Positions 31,583 through 43,127 of a stretch of DNA of 64,000 nucleotides are shown here, piece after piece (within the stretch, counting starts at the first letter, position 1; each line of letters begins with the position of its first letter). The position numbers and the translations under genes are program-made. A model generated the notes under the pieces. The model saw nothing but the letters and a program-made list of their open reading frames with translations, was not told the DNA's origin and searched no databases. Source of the stretch: Brassica napus (lineage: Eukaryota; Streptophyta; Magnoliopsida; Brassicales; Brassicaceae); NCBI RefSeq assembly GCF_020379485.1, contig NW_026015170.1, positions 32,538-96,537 of the forward strand. Direction: 5' to 3'.

Positions 31583-31622
31583 CAAGCTTGACTTGTCCCA
31601 CACGGTCAAGCTTGAGGGGGAG
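31583..31622 (+). other. PPT and adjoining hairpin of element F
   Basis: Perfect 10-bp arms CAAGCTTGAC (31583-31592) and GTCAAGCTTG (31605-31614) with a 12-nt loop; the second arm runs straight into the PPT (CTTGAGGGGGAG) ending at 31622, just before LTR start TGTTGACATG. Confidence 0.75.
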
Positions 31623-32159
31623 TGTTGACATGAAAGCATGAATGACATAGAGGAAGAAGAAATCAAGTCAAGACATACATCCGGAGTGATCAAAGTAAGC
31701 TTGTCCGTACAAGTGTGATCTAACTTGGCGTGCAAGGCAAGAGGAGACTTATCTGTGATCAAGAAGGATGTTATACTTGCCTTAAGATATTTAAAAGATG
31801 TCGGCCAAGAGAAGGGATCCGTTGAAGAAGAAGACAAGGTGGTTCAAAGGAGAGAGAGCCGTTTGGTGCTGTCGCTTTCACCTTGGCTGTGCGCAACCTG
31901 CCCTTGATCAGGCCTCTTTGTTTATTCTTTTCTTCTATGTCAACTTGCCATTAGTTTATTCATTGTTGCATCTATTTAAAGTATGTAATCAGAACCAAAT
32001 GGATCAAGGAAAATAAAACACTTCCTCACTTCTCTCTTATGTTTTCGAAATCTCTCTCTCTCTCTCTCTCTCTCGGATTCTTAGTAAAACCCTAGCTATC
32101 TCTTCTCTTTGTTCTTGATAAATCACACAAGCCACTCTTATAACTCATTCATTTTATCA
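31623..32159 (+). repeat. 3' LTR of element F (537 bp)
   Basis: Near-identical to 26461-26998: one G/A difference (TCAAGGCA against TCAAGACA) and one missing C (TTTCCACC against TTTCACC). Confidence 0.95.
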
Positions 32160-34830
32160 TTCTTCGTCGTTCTAATCAAACCAGGATGAATCTCTTTGTG
32201 AGAAGATTTATTTGGATACATAAAGTGGTGGAGAATCACCAGGAATTTGAATAAATCTCATAGGAGTTGGCAAGAAGAAGTTATCCCACTTTCAAATCAG
32301 GTGATTCCAGTTTCCCAGTTTGGGAATAGCACATCTTCATCGTCGTTCCAGTCAAACCAGGATGAATCACTTTGTGAGAAGCTTGATTTGGATACCTAAA
32401 GTGGTGGAGAATCACCAGGCAGTTGAATAAATTCATAGGAGTTGGCAAGAAGAAGTTATCCCACTTTCAAATCAGGTGATTCCAGTTTCCCAGTTTGGGA
32501 ATAAGACAGCTTTTTCGTCGTTCCAATCAAACCAGGATGACTCACTTTGTGAGAAGCTTTATTTGGATAAATAAAGTGGTGGAGAATCACCAGGAAGTTG
32601 AATAAATCTCATAGGAGTTGGCAAGAAGAAGTTATCCCACTTTCAAATCAGGTGATTCCAGTTTCCCAGTTTGGGAATAGGACAGCTTCTTCGTCGTTCT
32701 AATCAAACCAGGATGAATCTCTTTGTGAGAAGATTTATTTGGATACATAAAGTGGTGGAGAATCACCAGGAAGTTGAATAAATCTCATAGGAGTTGGCAA
32801 GAAGAAGTTATTCCACTTTCAAATCAGGTGATTCCAGTTTCCCAGTTTGGGAGTAGGACAGCTTCTTCGTCGTTCCAATCAAACCAGGATGAATCACTTT
32901 GTGAGAAGCTTTATTTGGATACATAAAGTGGTGGACAATCACCAGGAAGTTGAATAAATCTCATAGGAGTTGGCAAGAAGAAGTTATCCCACTTTCAAAT
33001 CAGGTGATTCCAGTTTCCCAGTTTCGGAATAGGACAGCTTCTTCGTCGTTCCAGTCAAACCAGGATGAATCACTTTGTGAGAAGCTTGATTTGGATACCT
33101 AAAGTGGTGGAGAATCACCAGGAAGTTGAATAAATTCATAGGAGTTGGCAAGAAGAAGTTATCCCACTTTCAAATCAGGTGATTCCAGTTTCCCAGTTTG
33201 GGAATAAGACAGCTTTTTCGTCGTTCCAATCAAACCAGGATGACTCACTTTGTGAGAAGCTTTATTTGGATAAATAAAGTGGTGGAGAATCACCAGGAAG
33301 TTGAATAAATCTCATAGGAGTTGGCAAGAAGAAGTTATCCCACTTTCAAATCAGGTAATTCAGTTTCCCAGTTTGGGAATAGGACAGCTTCTTCGTCGTT
33401 CTAATCAAACCAGGATGAATCTCTTTGTGAGAAGATTTATTTGGATACATAAAGTGGTGGAGAATCACCAGGAAGTTGAATAAATCTCATAGGAGTTGGC
33501 AAGAAGAAGTTATTCCACTTTCAAATCAGGTGATTCCAGTTTCCCAGTTTGGGAGTAGGACAGCTTCTTCGTCGTTCCAATCAAACCAGGATGAATCTCT
33601 TTGTGAGAAGCTTTATTTGGATACATAAATTGGTGGAGAATCACCAGGAAGTTGAATAAATCTCATAGGAGTTGGCAAGAAGAAGTTATCCCACTTTCAA
33701 ATCAGGTGATTCCAGTTTCCCAGTTTGGGAATAGGACAGCTTCTTCGTCGTTCCAATGAAACCAGGATGAATATCTTTGTGAGAAGATTGATATGGATAC
33801 ATAAAGTGGTGGAGAATCACCAGGAATTTGAATAAATCTCATAGGAGTTGGCAAGAAGAAGTTATCCCACTTTCAAATCAGGTGATTCCAGTTTCCCAGT
33901 TTGGGAATAGCACATCTTCATCGTCGTTCCAGTCAAACCAGGATGAATCACTTTGTGAGAAGCTTGATTTGGATACCTAAAGTGGTGGAGAATCACCAGG
34001 CAGTTGAATAAATTCATAGGAGTTGGCAAGAAGAAGTTATACCACTTTCAAATCAGGTGATTCCAGTTTCCCAGTTTGGGAATAAGACAGCTTTTTCGTC
34101 GTTCCAATCAAACCAGGATGACTCACTTTGTGAGAAGCTTTATTTGGATAAATAAAGTGGTGGAGAATCACCAGGAAGTTGAATAAATCTCATAGGAGTT
34201 GGCAAGAAGAAGTTATCCCACTTTCAAATCAGGTGATTCCAGTTTCCCAGTTTGGGAATAGGACAGCTTCTTCGTCGTTCTAATCAAACCAGGATGAATA
34301 TCTTTGTGAGAAGATTTATTTGGATACATAAAGTGGTGGAGAATCACCAGGAATTTGAATAAATCTCATAGGAGTTGGCAAGAAGAAGTTATCCCACTTT
34401 CAAATCAGGTGATTCCAGTTTCCCAGTTTGGGAATAGCACATCTTCATCGTCGTTCCAATCAAACCAGGATGAATCACTTTGTGAGAAGCTTGATTTGGA
34501 TACATAAAGTGGTGGAGAATCACCAGGAAGTTGAATAAATCTCATAGGAGTTGGCAAGAAGAAGTTATCCCACTTTCAAATCAGGTGATTCCAGTTTCCC
34601 AGTTTCGGAATAGGACAGCTTTTTCGTCGTTCCAATCAAACCAGGATGACTCACTTTGTGAGAAGCTTTATTTGGATAAATAAAGTGGTGGAGAATCACC
34701 AGGAAGTTGAATAAATCTCATAGGAGTTGGCAAGAAGAAGTTATCCCACTTTCAAATCAGGTGATTCCAGTTTCCCAGTTTGGGAATAGCACATCTTCAT
34801 CGTCGTTCCAGTCAAACCAGGATGAATCAC
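32160..34830 (+). repeat. CentBr-type satellite (about 15 monomers), zone 2 type
   Basis: Carries the zone 2 variants found at 18.5-22.9 kb. CACATCTTCATCG recurs at 32330, 33911, 34438 and 34790, spacings close to 9, 3 and 2 monomers. Ends GATGAATCAC at the A insertion. Confidence 0.95.
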
Positions 34831-35101
34831 TGATATGATCATGGACCAGCTAGTTGATAAAGATGAAGAAGGAGAGACTGAAGATACACTAGCTGAAGAG
34901 GAAGCTGTCCTAGCCATTCCCACAGGTCCTATCACTCGTGCAATGACAAGGAGACTCAAAGAAGCCGTTGGAAACATACTGAAGATCTCTAAGAAGCAAG
35001 AAGACTGTCTTGGTAGAAGCTTGAGCTACCAAGACACACTCATCACCATTCATGTGATCTTACCATCAAGCTGATCATCATCTAGGCAAGTGGCTTGGTA
35101 T

Positions 35102-35162
35102 ACTCTTTTTCCCTTGATTAGTTTTGTCCCACTGGGTTTTCTAATCAAGGTTTTTAATGAGG
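35102..35162 (+). other. Conserved hairpin block in the LTR of A
   Basis: CTCTTTTTCCC, then perfect 9-bp arms CTTGATTAG and CTAATCAAG around the loop TTTTGTCCCACTGGGTTTT, then TTTTTAATGAGG. The second copy is at 47709-47769. In copia elements E, F and G the same block lies outside the LTR, before the PPT. Confidence 0.7.
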
Positions 35163-35358
35163 TATCAAGTTCACTTACACATTCCTAGTTGATGTATCTT
35201 GGATGCAACTCGGCCTAAGGCATCTTGGACCGACTTCATCATCTATCTTATATTATGTTTTAGTCTAAGTGTTGTGTTATTACTTTGAAACCGTGTGGAG
35301 CCTTTTCCTTTAAGTTTTCTTATGTTTTCGAGACCTTGTGCATGTACAAGGATCTCTC

Positions 35359-35366
35359 TATTTAAG
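35359..35366 (+). promoter_or_regulatory. TATA-like box in 5' LTR of A
   Basis: CTATTTAAGTG, with the copy at 47966-47973 in the 3' LTR. Motif-based. Confidence 0.5.
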
Positions 35367-35674
35367 TGTATCACAAACCCTCATTCTAATCTAAGTTATC
35401 TTTTGTTTAAACCTTGTGTTCTCTTCTCCTTTGCTTTCACGAGTTAAAAGAGTGTCTGGTGTGTAGTATCCAGTCTGTTGGTGTGTAATATCCAACGCCC
35501 AAGGGTTTTAGAAAGGTGTGTCATATCCGATCTAAGCCTAGGAGTATCAAGGAGCCTTTCCGCAGCCTCTTGTGTCACCATTCGATCCACAGCCTTGATA
35601 AACTTGAGTCTTTGATTCGTTTATGCAAGGATCTATCCAAACCATCCAGAGAAGGGTCCTAGGATCTCATTAAG

Positions 35675-35686
35675 TGGTATCAGAGC
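35675..35686 (+). other. Primer binding site of element A (initiator tRNA-Met)
   Basis: TGGTATCAGAGC two bases (AG) after the LTR end. Same spacer as element D. Confidence 0.9.
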
Positions 35687-36228
35687 ACTCTGGAAGGGGA
35701 GTTTCGATTTCTCTTTTGCGATTTCATAAGATCTGTGTTCATCGTTTTATATCATTGATCATTTGGGTTTTGCGTGTTGTTTCTCACTCGATCTGATTAT
35801 TATCATTGATAGGATTGATAGATCTATTGTTTCGTGGTTCAAAATTGATAGATCTGAAGATTCTGATCAAGTTTTGAACAAAACCTTTCACATTCTTGTC
35901 GATTACGTTACTAGTTTGCTTGATCCGAAAGTTCCTTGTGTTCGTGTGATTCGATCTGTTACTAGAACCATAGATCAGGATTTGTTTAATCTCAAATCAT
36001 CACCTGTTGAATCTCGAATCCTTTTCTGATAAATCGGGGTTGATTGTTCAATATAATCGATTTGAATTCCTTACTTGTTGATCACGGTATTGATTTGCCG
36101 CGTTGCTTGAGAATTGTTGGTTGATCTTGATTATTTCCGATTGTTTCTTTATTTGATTCTCGAATCATAAATCAAATTGCCCTTGGAACTACTTACTTGT
36201 TTCAGTCTTTCGTGTGTAACAGGAAACA
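35687..36228 (+). other. Untranslated leader of element A
   Basis: About 540 bp between PBS and gag start. Rich in GATC-containing words (many ATTGAT and GATCTG). An 88-codon frame at 35763-36029 has no recognisable domain; I treat it as chance. May contain packaging signals; none identifiable. Confidence 0.6.
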
Positions 36229-36960
36229 ATGGGAACTGAGGAAGATGATGCAACGTATATGAGAAGAAACAAACTCTTACAAGAAGCTATCACTAAACAA
36301 GTAATGGAAGACTTGGTGAAGTTGCTGGATGAGAGATACGATCAGAGAGCCCCTGGTAGACAAGACCAAACGTCTGATCATCAGCAAGCACCAAGGAGAA
36401 ATGGGCGTGAACGACAAGAGCATGCTGGTTCACAAGAAACTGATAACTTTTATGAAAGAGATAGGGCACGACACAGCTCGGCTTCTAGGCGTAGCTCTCC
36501 CTCTAGACACAGCAGTAGAAGATCTAGACGTGACCATGAAGGACGTAGGTATCAAAGAGATGAGCTTGCTGGAGTTAAGATCAAGATACCTCCTTTCCAT
36601 GGCAAAGCCGATCCTGATGCTTACCTAGAATGGGAGAAGAAGATTGATCTAGTCTTCAATTGCCGGCGTTATTCAGAAGCTAAGAAGATTCAAATTGCTG
36701 TTACTGAGTTCTATGATTATGCTTTGAGTTGGTGGGATCAACTAGTCACCAATAGAAGGCGCAATGGGGAATTTCCTGTTGAGACTTGGGCAGAGATGAA
36801 GGCTCTTATGCGCAAGAGATTTGTACCTAGCCATTACCACCGGGATCTCCATCAGAGGCTAAGAAAACTCACGCAAGGCTCACGGACAGTCGAAGAATAC
36901 TATCAGGAGATGGAGTTGTTGATGTTAAGAGCTTGCATATCTGAGGATAGAGAAGCTACT
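36229..36960 (+). pseudogene. 5' part of element A gag (244 codons), broken by insertion of B
   Basis: Begins with ATG in GAAACAATGGG. The first ~110 residues are basic and Ser/Arg-rich (RRSSPSRHSSRRSRRDHEGRR). From about residue 120 a Retrotrans_gag domain follows (DAYLEWEKKIDLVF, ALSWWDQLV, MKALMRKRFVPSHYHRDL, VEEYYQEME). The frame is cut after GAAGCTACT by the LTR of B, whose first three bases supply a TGA stop. The remainder of gag resumes at 43710. The truncated product would keep most of the capsid domain but lose the zinc knuckle and all of pol. Confidence 0.88.
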
Positions 36961-37285
36961 TGATGAGGATATTCAACCAGAGCCGGAACCAGACTTAACT
37001 GAACCTGATATCCAGGACATGATCAGCAACATAACCAAATCAGAGACAGTCCAAGAAGTGCCAGTACCAACCGTATTCAAGGGAGCTATCACTAGACAAA
37101 GAGCTAAGCAAGATGAACTAAAGGATGCAGAACCGGTTAAGGAGAAACAAGCATCAAGTGAGGATATGTGGCCATTCATCCCGGAGCAATGCCACACCAA
37201 CCTGATGATCATTACCATGGAAGATCAACTTGCCTAGCAAGTCTCTTGGACGAATCTAGCAACTAGGCCAAGCTCTTTGTGTGTG

Positions 37286-37350
37286 CTCTTTTTCCCTTAC
37301 TCTTGGTTTTGTCCCAAATGGGTTTTCCAGAGAAGGTTTTTAACGAGGCC
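37286..37350 (+). other. Conserved hairpin block in the LTR of B
   Basis: CTCTTTTTCCCTTACTCTTGG, with TTTTGTCCCAAATGGGTTTT and CCAGAGAAGG, then TTTTTAACGAGGC. Same layout as in A, with weaker arm pairing. Second copy at about 43176-43240. Confidence 0.6.
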
Positions 37351-37490
37351 ACAACTTGCTTCACACTTATCCCAAGTGCCAAGTTCGATCCAAGGCTAAG
37401 AAGCCTCATGACCTTATTTCATGTTTTACATTATAGTTTGTTTCCTTATTTGTACTTTCGTGACCTAAGTGGAGCCTGTTCCCTTAGTCC

Positions 37491-37500
37491 TATTTATATG
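37491..37500 (+). promoter_or_regulatory. TATA-like box in 5' LTR of B
   Basis: TATTTATATG; copy in the 3' LTR at 43381-43390. Motif-based. Confidence 0.5.
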
Positions 37501-37819
37501 TTTTCGCAAGCCCACTTTTGGGGCAGACTTTGAATAATCATAAACTTTTCTTTTAAAGAAAACCCTAGAGCTCTCAAGCTAGAACTCGCCTCCTTCTCTT
37601 TGCCTTGTGAGACCAGTACCTCCACGGCCTAGAGGAACCTTGTGTTGTATCACGAGCCTCCCCATCTCTCGTGTGGTGCACTTCATCCCATCATACAGTT
37701 CCAGTTCAGATCCCTTGGTTGATTAGATCAGTCCATCCGGATCACCCTTGTGTTAGATCGGCTCCTTCTCTCTTGCTTGGGAACGTACAGCCTTTGATAG
37801 CTTAGGCTTGTATCATTTC

Positions 37820-37831
37820 TGGTATCAGAGC
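37820..37831 (+). other. Primer binding site of element B (initiator tRNA-Met)
   Basis: TGGTATCAGAGC four bases (TTTC) after the LTR end. Confidence 0.9.
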
Positions 37832-38316
37832 TGAAGTTCCTTCAGCATCAGGTTATATCTATCCTTGTCTCTTCTATTTGCATCCGATTTGTGATTCATT
37901 GTTTCTGCTTTCATGAAATCATAAAACCAAATAAAGAGATCGCGTTTCATTGTTGCACTTAGTTGTTTTCTTCACATCTTGCTTGCATCCGATTGTTACA
38001 TCCTGTTCTGCTTAGTTTTAATCTTCATCAAGTCAAAAAAAAAAAATAAAAACGTGTTGCTAGGATTGCATAATTCGGTTTCCATTTTTGCAAAGAGTTT
38101 TCAAATTGTTTCCTTCCCGGTCGATCACCTTTTCCAAGTCTTTCCAATTCTATTACTACTACAGCTTTTATTAGTGTCTATTGCCTATTCGAATTTATAA
38201 AAAAAAAACAAAAAAAGGAAATTTGTATCTTTTCTTTCTCGTTTTCTTTCTTATTTACCTATTGAAAAGCTAAGGCATCTCTTGTTTATCTTGCAAGGTA
38301 CAACTCAACCGCATAC
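37832..38316 (+). other. Untranslated leader of element B
   Basis: About 485 bp, T-rich with two A runs (38035-38050 and 38200-38217). No coding region supported. Confidence 0.6.
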
Positions 38317-41300
38317 ATGGGAGAAGCGAGTGAGCAAGCTACCATGATGCAAGTCCTCAACGCTTTGAGAGAAGAGATGAGGGTTATGCGGCAAGACCTT
38401 GGGGAAAGGATGACTAGAGTTGAGCAAAGACCTCCTCCTTTGCAACCAGTACGGAACGTTGATAGGTTCTTGAATCCAAACAACAGAAGATATGGAGTGC
38501 CCGTCCATGACAACCCGGAGACTAGCACCCGGAACCAGCAGACTGATGAAGACACGGGACAGCAGCACGGTCCAATACCAAACCAGAGAGCAGGGTTGCC
38601 ACCAGATGACTATGGTGAAGAAGAAGAGGAGGAAGGGTTTGCACCTCAACCCCGAGCTCCACGCAGGCAAAACCGGCACCAAGGGTTTGAAGAAGAGGAA
38701 CTCCTACCTCAACACCGAGCCCCACGCCAACAAAACTATAACCAAGGGCCAGAGCACATCAAGATGAATGCTCCCGGCTATGCGGGGAAGGTTGATCCAG
38801 AAGCTTACCTAGACTGGGAGAAAAGGATGGATCACATTTTTGCCTACTATAACCACCCTGGTCCTAAAAGAGTTGCTTTGGCAGTAGCTCAGCTCACGGA
38901 CAATGCACTTTCCTGGTGGGATAGATTGTGCTCCGATAGGAGAAGGAACGGATTGAGGCAACTAGACTCTTGGCTAGACATGAAAGATGCGATGAAGCAA
39001 CGGTTTGTGCCACAACACTTTCACAGAGACTTGCAAAGGAAGTTACGGGCACTCAAGCAAGGCAGCAAGTCAGTGGAAGAGTACTATGAAGAGTTTGAGA
39101 AATTAAGAAACCGTTTGGACCTTAATGAAGATGAGGAAGCTACCATGGCTCAATTCCTTGATGGTTTACAGGAGAGGATAAGCTGCAAGGTGGAGAGACA
39201 TGTTTATGCTGACATGAAGGACCTGTTCCATCTAGCTATCCAAGCTGAACAACACATCAAGAAGAAGAGCTCCAAGGGCAAGTCTCAAGTTTCTTGGAAT
39301 TCAAGCAATAGCAACTACAACAAGTCGGTGGACAAAGGAAAAGGGGTTGAAGGAGACAGCCGGCCTAAGCCTCGCACCACCGAACCCACGAAGGACAACA
39401 AAACCGAGCCAGCCAAAGCTACCAACCCCCAACGTGCCAGAGACATCACCTGTTTCAAATGTAGAGGCCGAGGGCACATGGCAAGAGAGTGCCCAAACCA
39501 GAGGGTTATGCTGCTCACCGATGATGGCTATGAATCTCGTGATGAAGGAGAAGTACCTGAGATTCAAGAAGAGTATGGAGAAGTTGAATATGCTGATGTG
39601 GGAGAGAGCTTGATGATCCGACGTGTGCTTAGCGTCTTAGTTCAACCCGCCGAGACAATCCAAAGAGAAAACATATTCCACAGCCGTTGCACCATAAAAG
39701 GCAAGGTATGTAACCTTATTATAGATGGTGGGTCTTGTACCAATGCTGCTAGCGCTTACATGGTAGAAAAACTTGGTTTAGAAAAGACAAAGCATCCGCA
39801 TCCATATAGGCTAAGGTGGTTAGATGATAAGGTTGAGCTTAAAATTAAGGAACAAGTGAGCATTCCATTTAGCATTGGTAAGTATCAAGATGAAGTAGTT
39901 TGTGACGTAGTCCCTATGCAAGCTGGACATGTATTGCTAGGAAGACCATGGCAGTGGGATAGAGAAACTAAGCATGATGGTAGAACTAATATGTATACAT
40001 TCATGCATGATAAGCGTAAGATAAGCTTAGCGCCTCTCACTCCAACACAAGTTCATGAAATTCATTTGCAAATGGTTAAGGAAAAGGAAAAGTCTGTTAA
40101 ATCAAACTTTCTTATCCGTTCTAGCTGTGTAAGAAAGGCTGCTACTACCAAACACACAATGCTACTAATGATCTTTAAGGAGCTTTTGAGTGCAGGTTCT
40201 GATGAGTTAACTCTTCATCCAGAGATTACTAAGCTTCTTGACATGTTCAAAGATGTGTTTCCAGAGGAGATTCCGCACGGTTTACCCCCACTCCGAGGCA
40301 TTGAGCACCAGATAGATTTTGTGCCAGGAGCTGCCCTGCCAAACAAACCGGCTTATAGGGTGAACCCGGAAGAGACTAAGGAGTTGGAGAGACAAGTGCA
40401 GGACCTATTAGACAAAGGATACGTGAGGGAGAGTCTCAGTCCTTGCGCTGTGCCTGTCTTACTTGTACCAAAGAAGGACGGGACATGGAGAATGTGTGTA
40501 GACTGCCGAGCCATCAACAACATCACCATCAAGTATAGACACCCCATCCCACGGCTTGATGACATGTTAGATGAGCTAAGCGGAGCCACCATCTTCTCCA
40601 AGATTGATCTTAAGAGTGGGTACCATCAGGTAAGAATGAAAGAGGGAGATGAGTGGAAGACAGCTTTTAAAACAAAGCAAGGTCTATATGAATGGTTGGT
40701 GATGCCATTTGGACTTAGCAATGCTCCTAGTACTTTCATGCGTCTCATGAACCACATTCTTAGGCCATACATCAGTAAGTTTGTTGTGGTTTATTTCGAT
40801 GACATTTTAATTTACAGTACTAGTTTACTTGATCATGTGACACATCTTGAGCAAGTACTAGAGACACTTCGACAAGAAGGGCTTTATGCAAACCTCAAGA
40901 AGTGCACATTCTGCACTGATAAACTTGTCTTCCTAGGTTTTGTTGTGAGTTCACAGGGCTTACAGGTTGATGAAGAGAAGGTTAAGGCCATTCAAGAGTG
41001 GCCGACTCCAACAAACATCAGCCAAGTTAGAAGTTTCCATGGCCTAGCTAGCTTCTACAGGCGGTTTGTCAAGGATTTCAGTAGTATAGCTGCACCCCTT
41101 ACTGCTGTGGTGAAGAAGAGTATTGGGTTCATTTGGGAAAAAGCTCAACAGGAAGCCTTTCAGACCTTGAAGTATCGCCTGACCCATGCACCAGTACTGG
41201 TCTTACCCGACTTCAATAAGACCTTTGAAGTAGAATGTGATGCATCAGGGATTGGGATAGGGGCAGTTCTTATTCAAGAAGGAAAACCCGTGGCTTACTT

Positions 41301-42333
41301 CAGTGAGAAGCTTGGTGGAGCAGCTCTTAATTATCCGACCTATGATAAAGAGTTGTATGCCTTGGTGAGAGCTTTGGAGACATGGCAGCACTACCTGCTG
41401 TCTAAAGAATTCGTGGTACACACTGACCATGAAACCCTTAAACATCTAAGAGGGCAAACCAATCTCAAGAGGAGACATGCTCGCTGGTTAGAGTTTATTG
41501 AGACATTTCCCTACATTATCAAGTATAAGAAGGGCAAGGAGAACATTGTAGCAGATGCACTCTCCAGGAGATATGCTTTGATTGCAACCATGGAAGCAAA
41601 GGTGTTGGGATTTGAGTTCATCAAAAGTTTGTACGGAGAAGATCCGGATCTTGCTGCTATCTACTCAAGTTGCACCAAAGGACCACAAGGAAAGTTCTAC
41701 TTGCATGAGGGATTTCTTTTCAAGGGCAGGAGATTATGCATTCCTCAATGCTCCTTGAGAGATCTAATCACTAGAGAGGCTCACGGAGGAGGGCTCATGG
41801 GTCACTTTGGAGTAGATAAGACACTTGCTGTGGTCAGGGAACATTTCTATTGGCCGCATCTTAAGAAATCAGTAGAATCTCATTGCGCCAGATGTGTGAC
41901 TTGCAAGAAGGCTAAGTCTAGAGTCCAGCCTCATGGCCTTTACATGCCACTGCCGATTCCTACAGCTCCTTGGGTAGACATCTCCATGGATTTTGTCCTA
42001 GGATTACCAAAAATTCATCACAAGGATTCAATCTTTGTTGTCGTGGACAGATTCTCCAAAATGGCACACTTCATACCTTGTGCCAAGGTGAATGATGCGT
42101 CCAAAACTGCTGATCTGTTCTTTAAGGAGGTAGTGCGCTTACATGGGGTGCCAAGGACTATTGTATCTGACCGAGACACCAAGTTCCTCAGCCACTTTTG
42201 GAGAACACTATGGAAGAAGTTGGGACAAAGTTGCTATTCTCTACTACTTGCCATCCCCAAACTGATGGGCAGACTGAAGTTGTCAACAGGACGCTCTCTA
42301 CGCTGCTTAGGGCAACCATTGGGAAGAACATGA
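38317..42333 (+). pseudogene. Ty3/gypsy Gag-Pol of element B, frameshifted in integrase
   Basis: Gag begins at 38317: a Glu/Arg/Gln-rich N-terminus, a Retrotrans_gag domain ([13 protein letters not shown] to [12 protein letters not shown], about 165-265) and a CCHC knuckle [14 protein letters not shown] (379-392). Protease has DGGS at about 470-473, the variant usual in plant gypsy elements. RT has YFDD at 826-829; RNase H starts near [12 protein letters not shown] (about 975). Integrase shows the zinc-binding region (GHFGVDKTL...CARCVTC) and the first two catalytic Asp. Near 42224-42225 one base is missing relative to the aligned position in A (GGGACAAAG), after which the frame yields about 36 unrelated residues and stops at 42333. 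The correct downstream frame continues to 43127. B could therefore not make full integrase without frameshifting. Confidence 0.88.
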
Positions 42334-43127
42334 AGAATTGGGTTGATTGTATTCCATTCATCGAATTTGCATACAACCGAGCTCAGCATTCAGCCACTAA
42401 GATGTCCCCCTTTGAGGCAGCCTATGGGTTCAACCCGAAAACCCCTTTGGATCTTAAACCATTACCCCCAGCTGAAGTTGTCAGTCTTACCGGGGAAGCT
42501 AAAGCTGCTTATGTCAAAGAACTCCATCAGAAGGTTCAAGAGAATTTAGAGAAGAGGACTGAGCAGTACACTAAACATGCCAACAAGGGCCGCAAGGACA
42601 TTGTATTTGAACCAGGGGAGTGGGTTTGGTTACACATGCGGCAAGAAAGGTTTCCTAACCAGAGAAGTTCCAAGCTGAAGCCAAGAGGGGACGGCCCATT
42701 TCAAGTTGTTGAGAGGATCAACAACAATGCCTACCGTCTTGATCTGCCAGGTGAGTTGAATGTGTCTTCTACTTTCAATGTTACTGATCTATCTCCTTGT
42801 TTTGCAGATGAACCAGTTTTGAGGTCAAAACCTTTTGAAGAGGGAGGGAATGATGAGGATATTCAACCAGAGCCGGAACCAGACTTAACTGAACCTGATA
42901 TCCAGGACATGATCAGCAACATAACCAAATCAGAGACAGTCCAAGAAGTGCCAGTACCAACCGTATTCAAGGGAGCTATCACTAGACAAAGAGCTAAGCA
43001 AGATGAACTAAAGGATGCAGAACCGGTTAAGGAGAAACAAGCATCAAGTGAGGATATGTGGCCATTCATCCCGGAGCAATGCCACACCAACCTGATGATC
43101 ATTACCATGGAAGATCAACTTGCCTAG
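42226..43127 (+). pseudogene. C-terminal integrase and LTR-encoded tail of element B (shifted frame)
   Basis: Downstream frame relative to 38317-42333. It holds the third integrase catalytic residue (Glu in GQTEVVNR), the rest of the integrase core and C-terminal domain ([17 protein letters not shown], then AYRLDLPG), the PPT-encoded [12 protein letters not shown], and about 92 residues encoded inside the 3' LTR. The tail contains [10 protein letters not shown], similar to the CR motif of CRM chromoviruses. Any start codon in this segment (for example 42198) is probably not used. Confidence 0.82.
42837..42850 (+). other. Polypurine tract of element B
   Basis: GAAGAGGGAGGGAA directly before the 3' LTR, within the coding frame; identical to the PPT of element C. 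Confidence 0.85.

Larger units (their letters stand above)
26461..32159 (+). mobile_element. Element F: complete Ty1/copia LTR retrotransposon, 5,699 bp
   Basis: LTRs 26461-26998 (538 bp) and 31623-32159 (537 bp) differ by one substitution and one single-base indel that I could see. They flank a PBS, an intact gag-pol frame and a PPT. A perfect 5-bp target duplication TTCTT lies at 26456-26460 and 32160-32164, within the satellite stretch CAGCTTCTTCGTCG. Domain order is Ty1/copia. It is a different family from E: protein sequences align throughout but LTRs are unrelated apart from the TGTTGA start. Recent insertion is likely. Confidence 0.96.
34831..35672 (+). repeat. 5' LTR of element A (842 bp)
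   Basis: TGATATGATCATGG to GATCTCATTA. The first 244 bp repeats the C-terminal coding sequence of pol; here it has no upstream frame. TATTTAAG at 35359-35366 is the likely TATA box. The conserved CTCTTTTTCCC/GTCCCACTGGG hairpin block is at 35102-35162. Confidence 0.93.
36961..37815 (+). repeat. 5' LTR of element B (855 bp)
   Basis: TGATGAGGATATTC to GGCTTGTATCA. The first 277 bp repeats the C-terminal coding part. TATTTATATG at 37491-37500 is the probable TATA box, and the conserved hairpin block is at 37286-37350. Confidence 0.94.

Noticed and set aside
35763..36029. 88-codon frame in the leader of element A
   Set aside because: No recognisable domain and composition like the rest of the leader; treated as chance.
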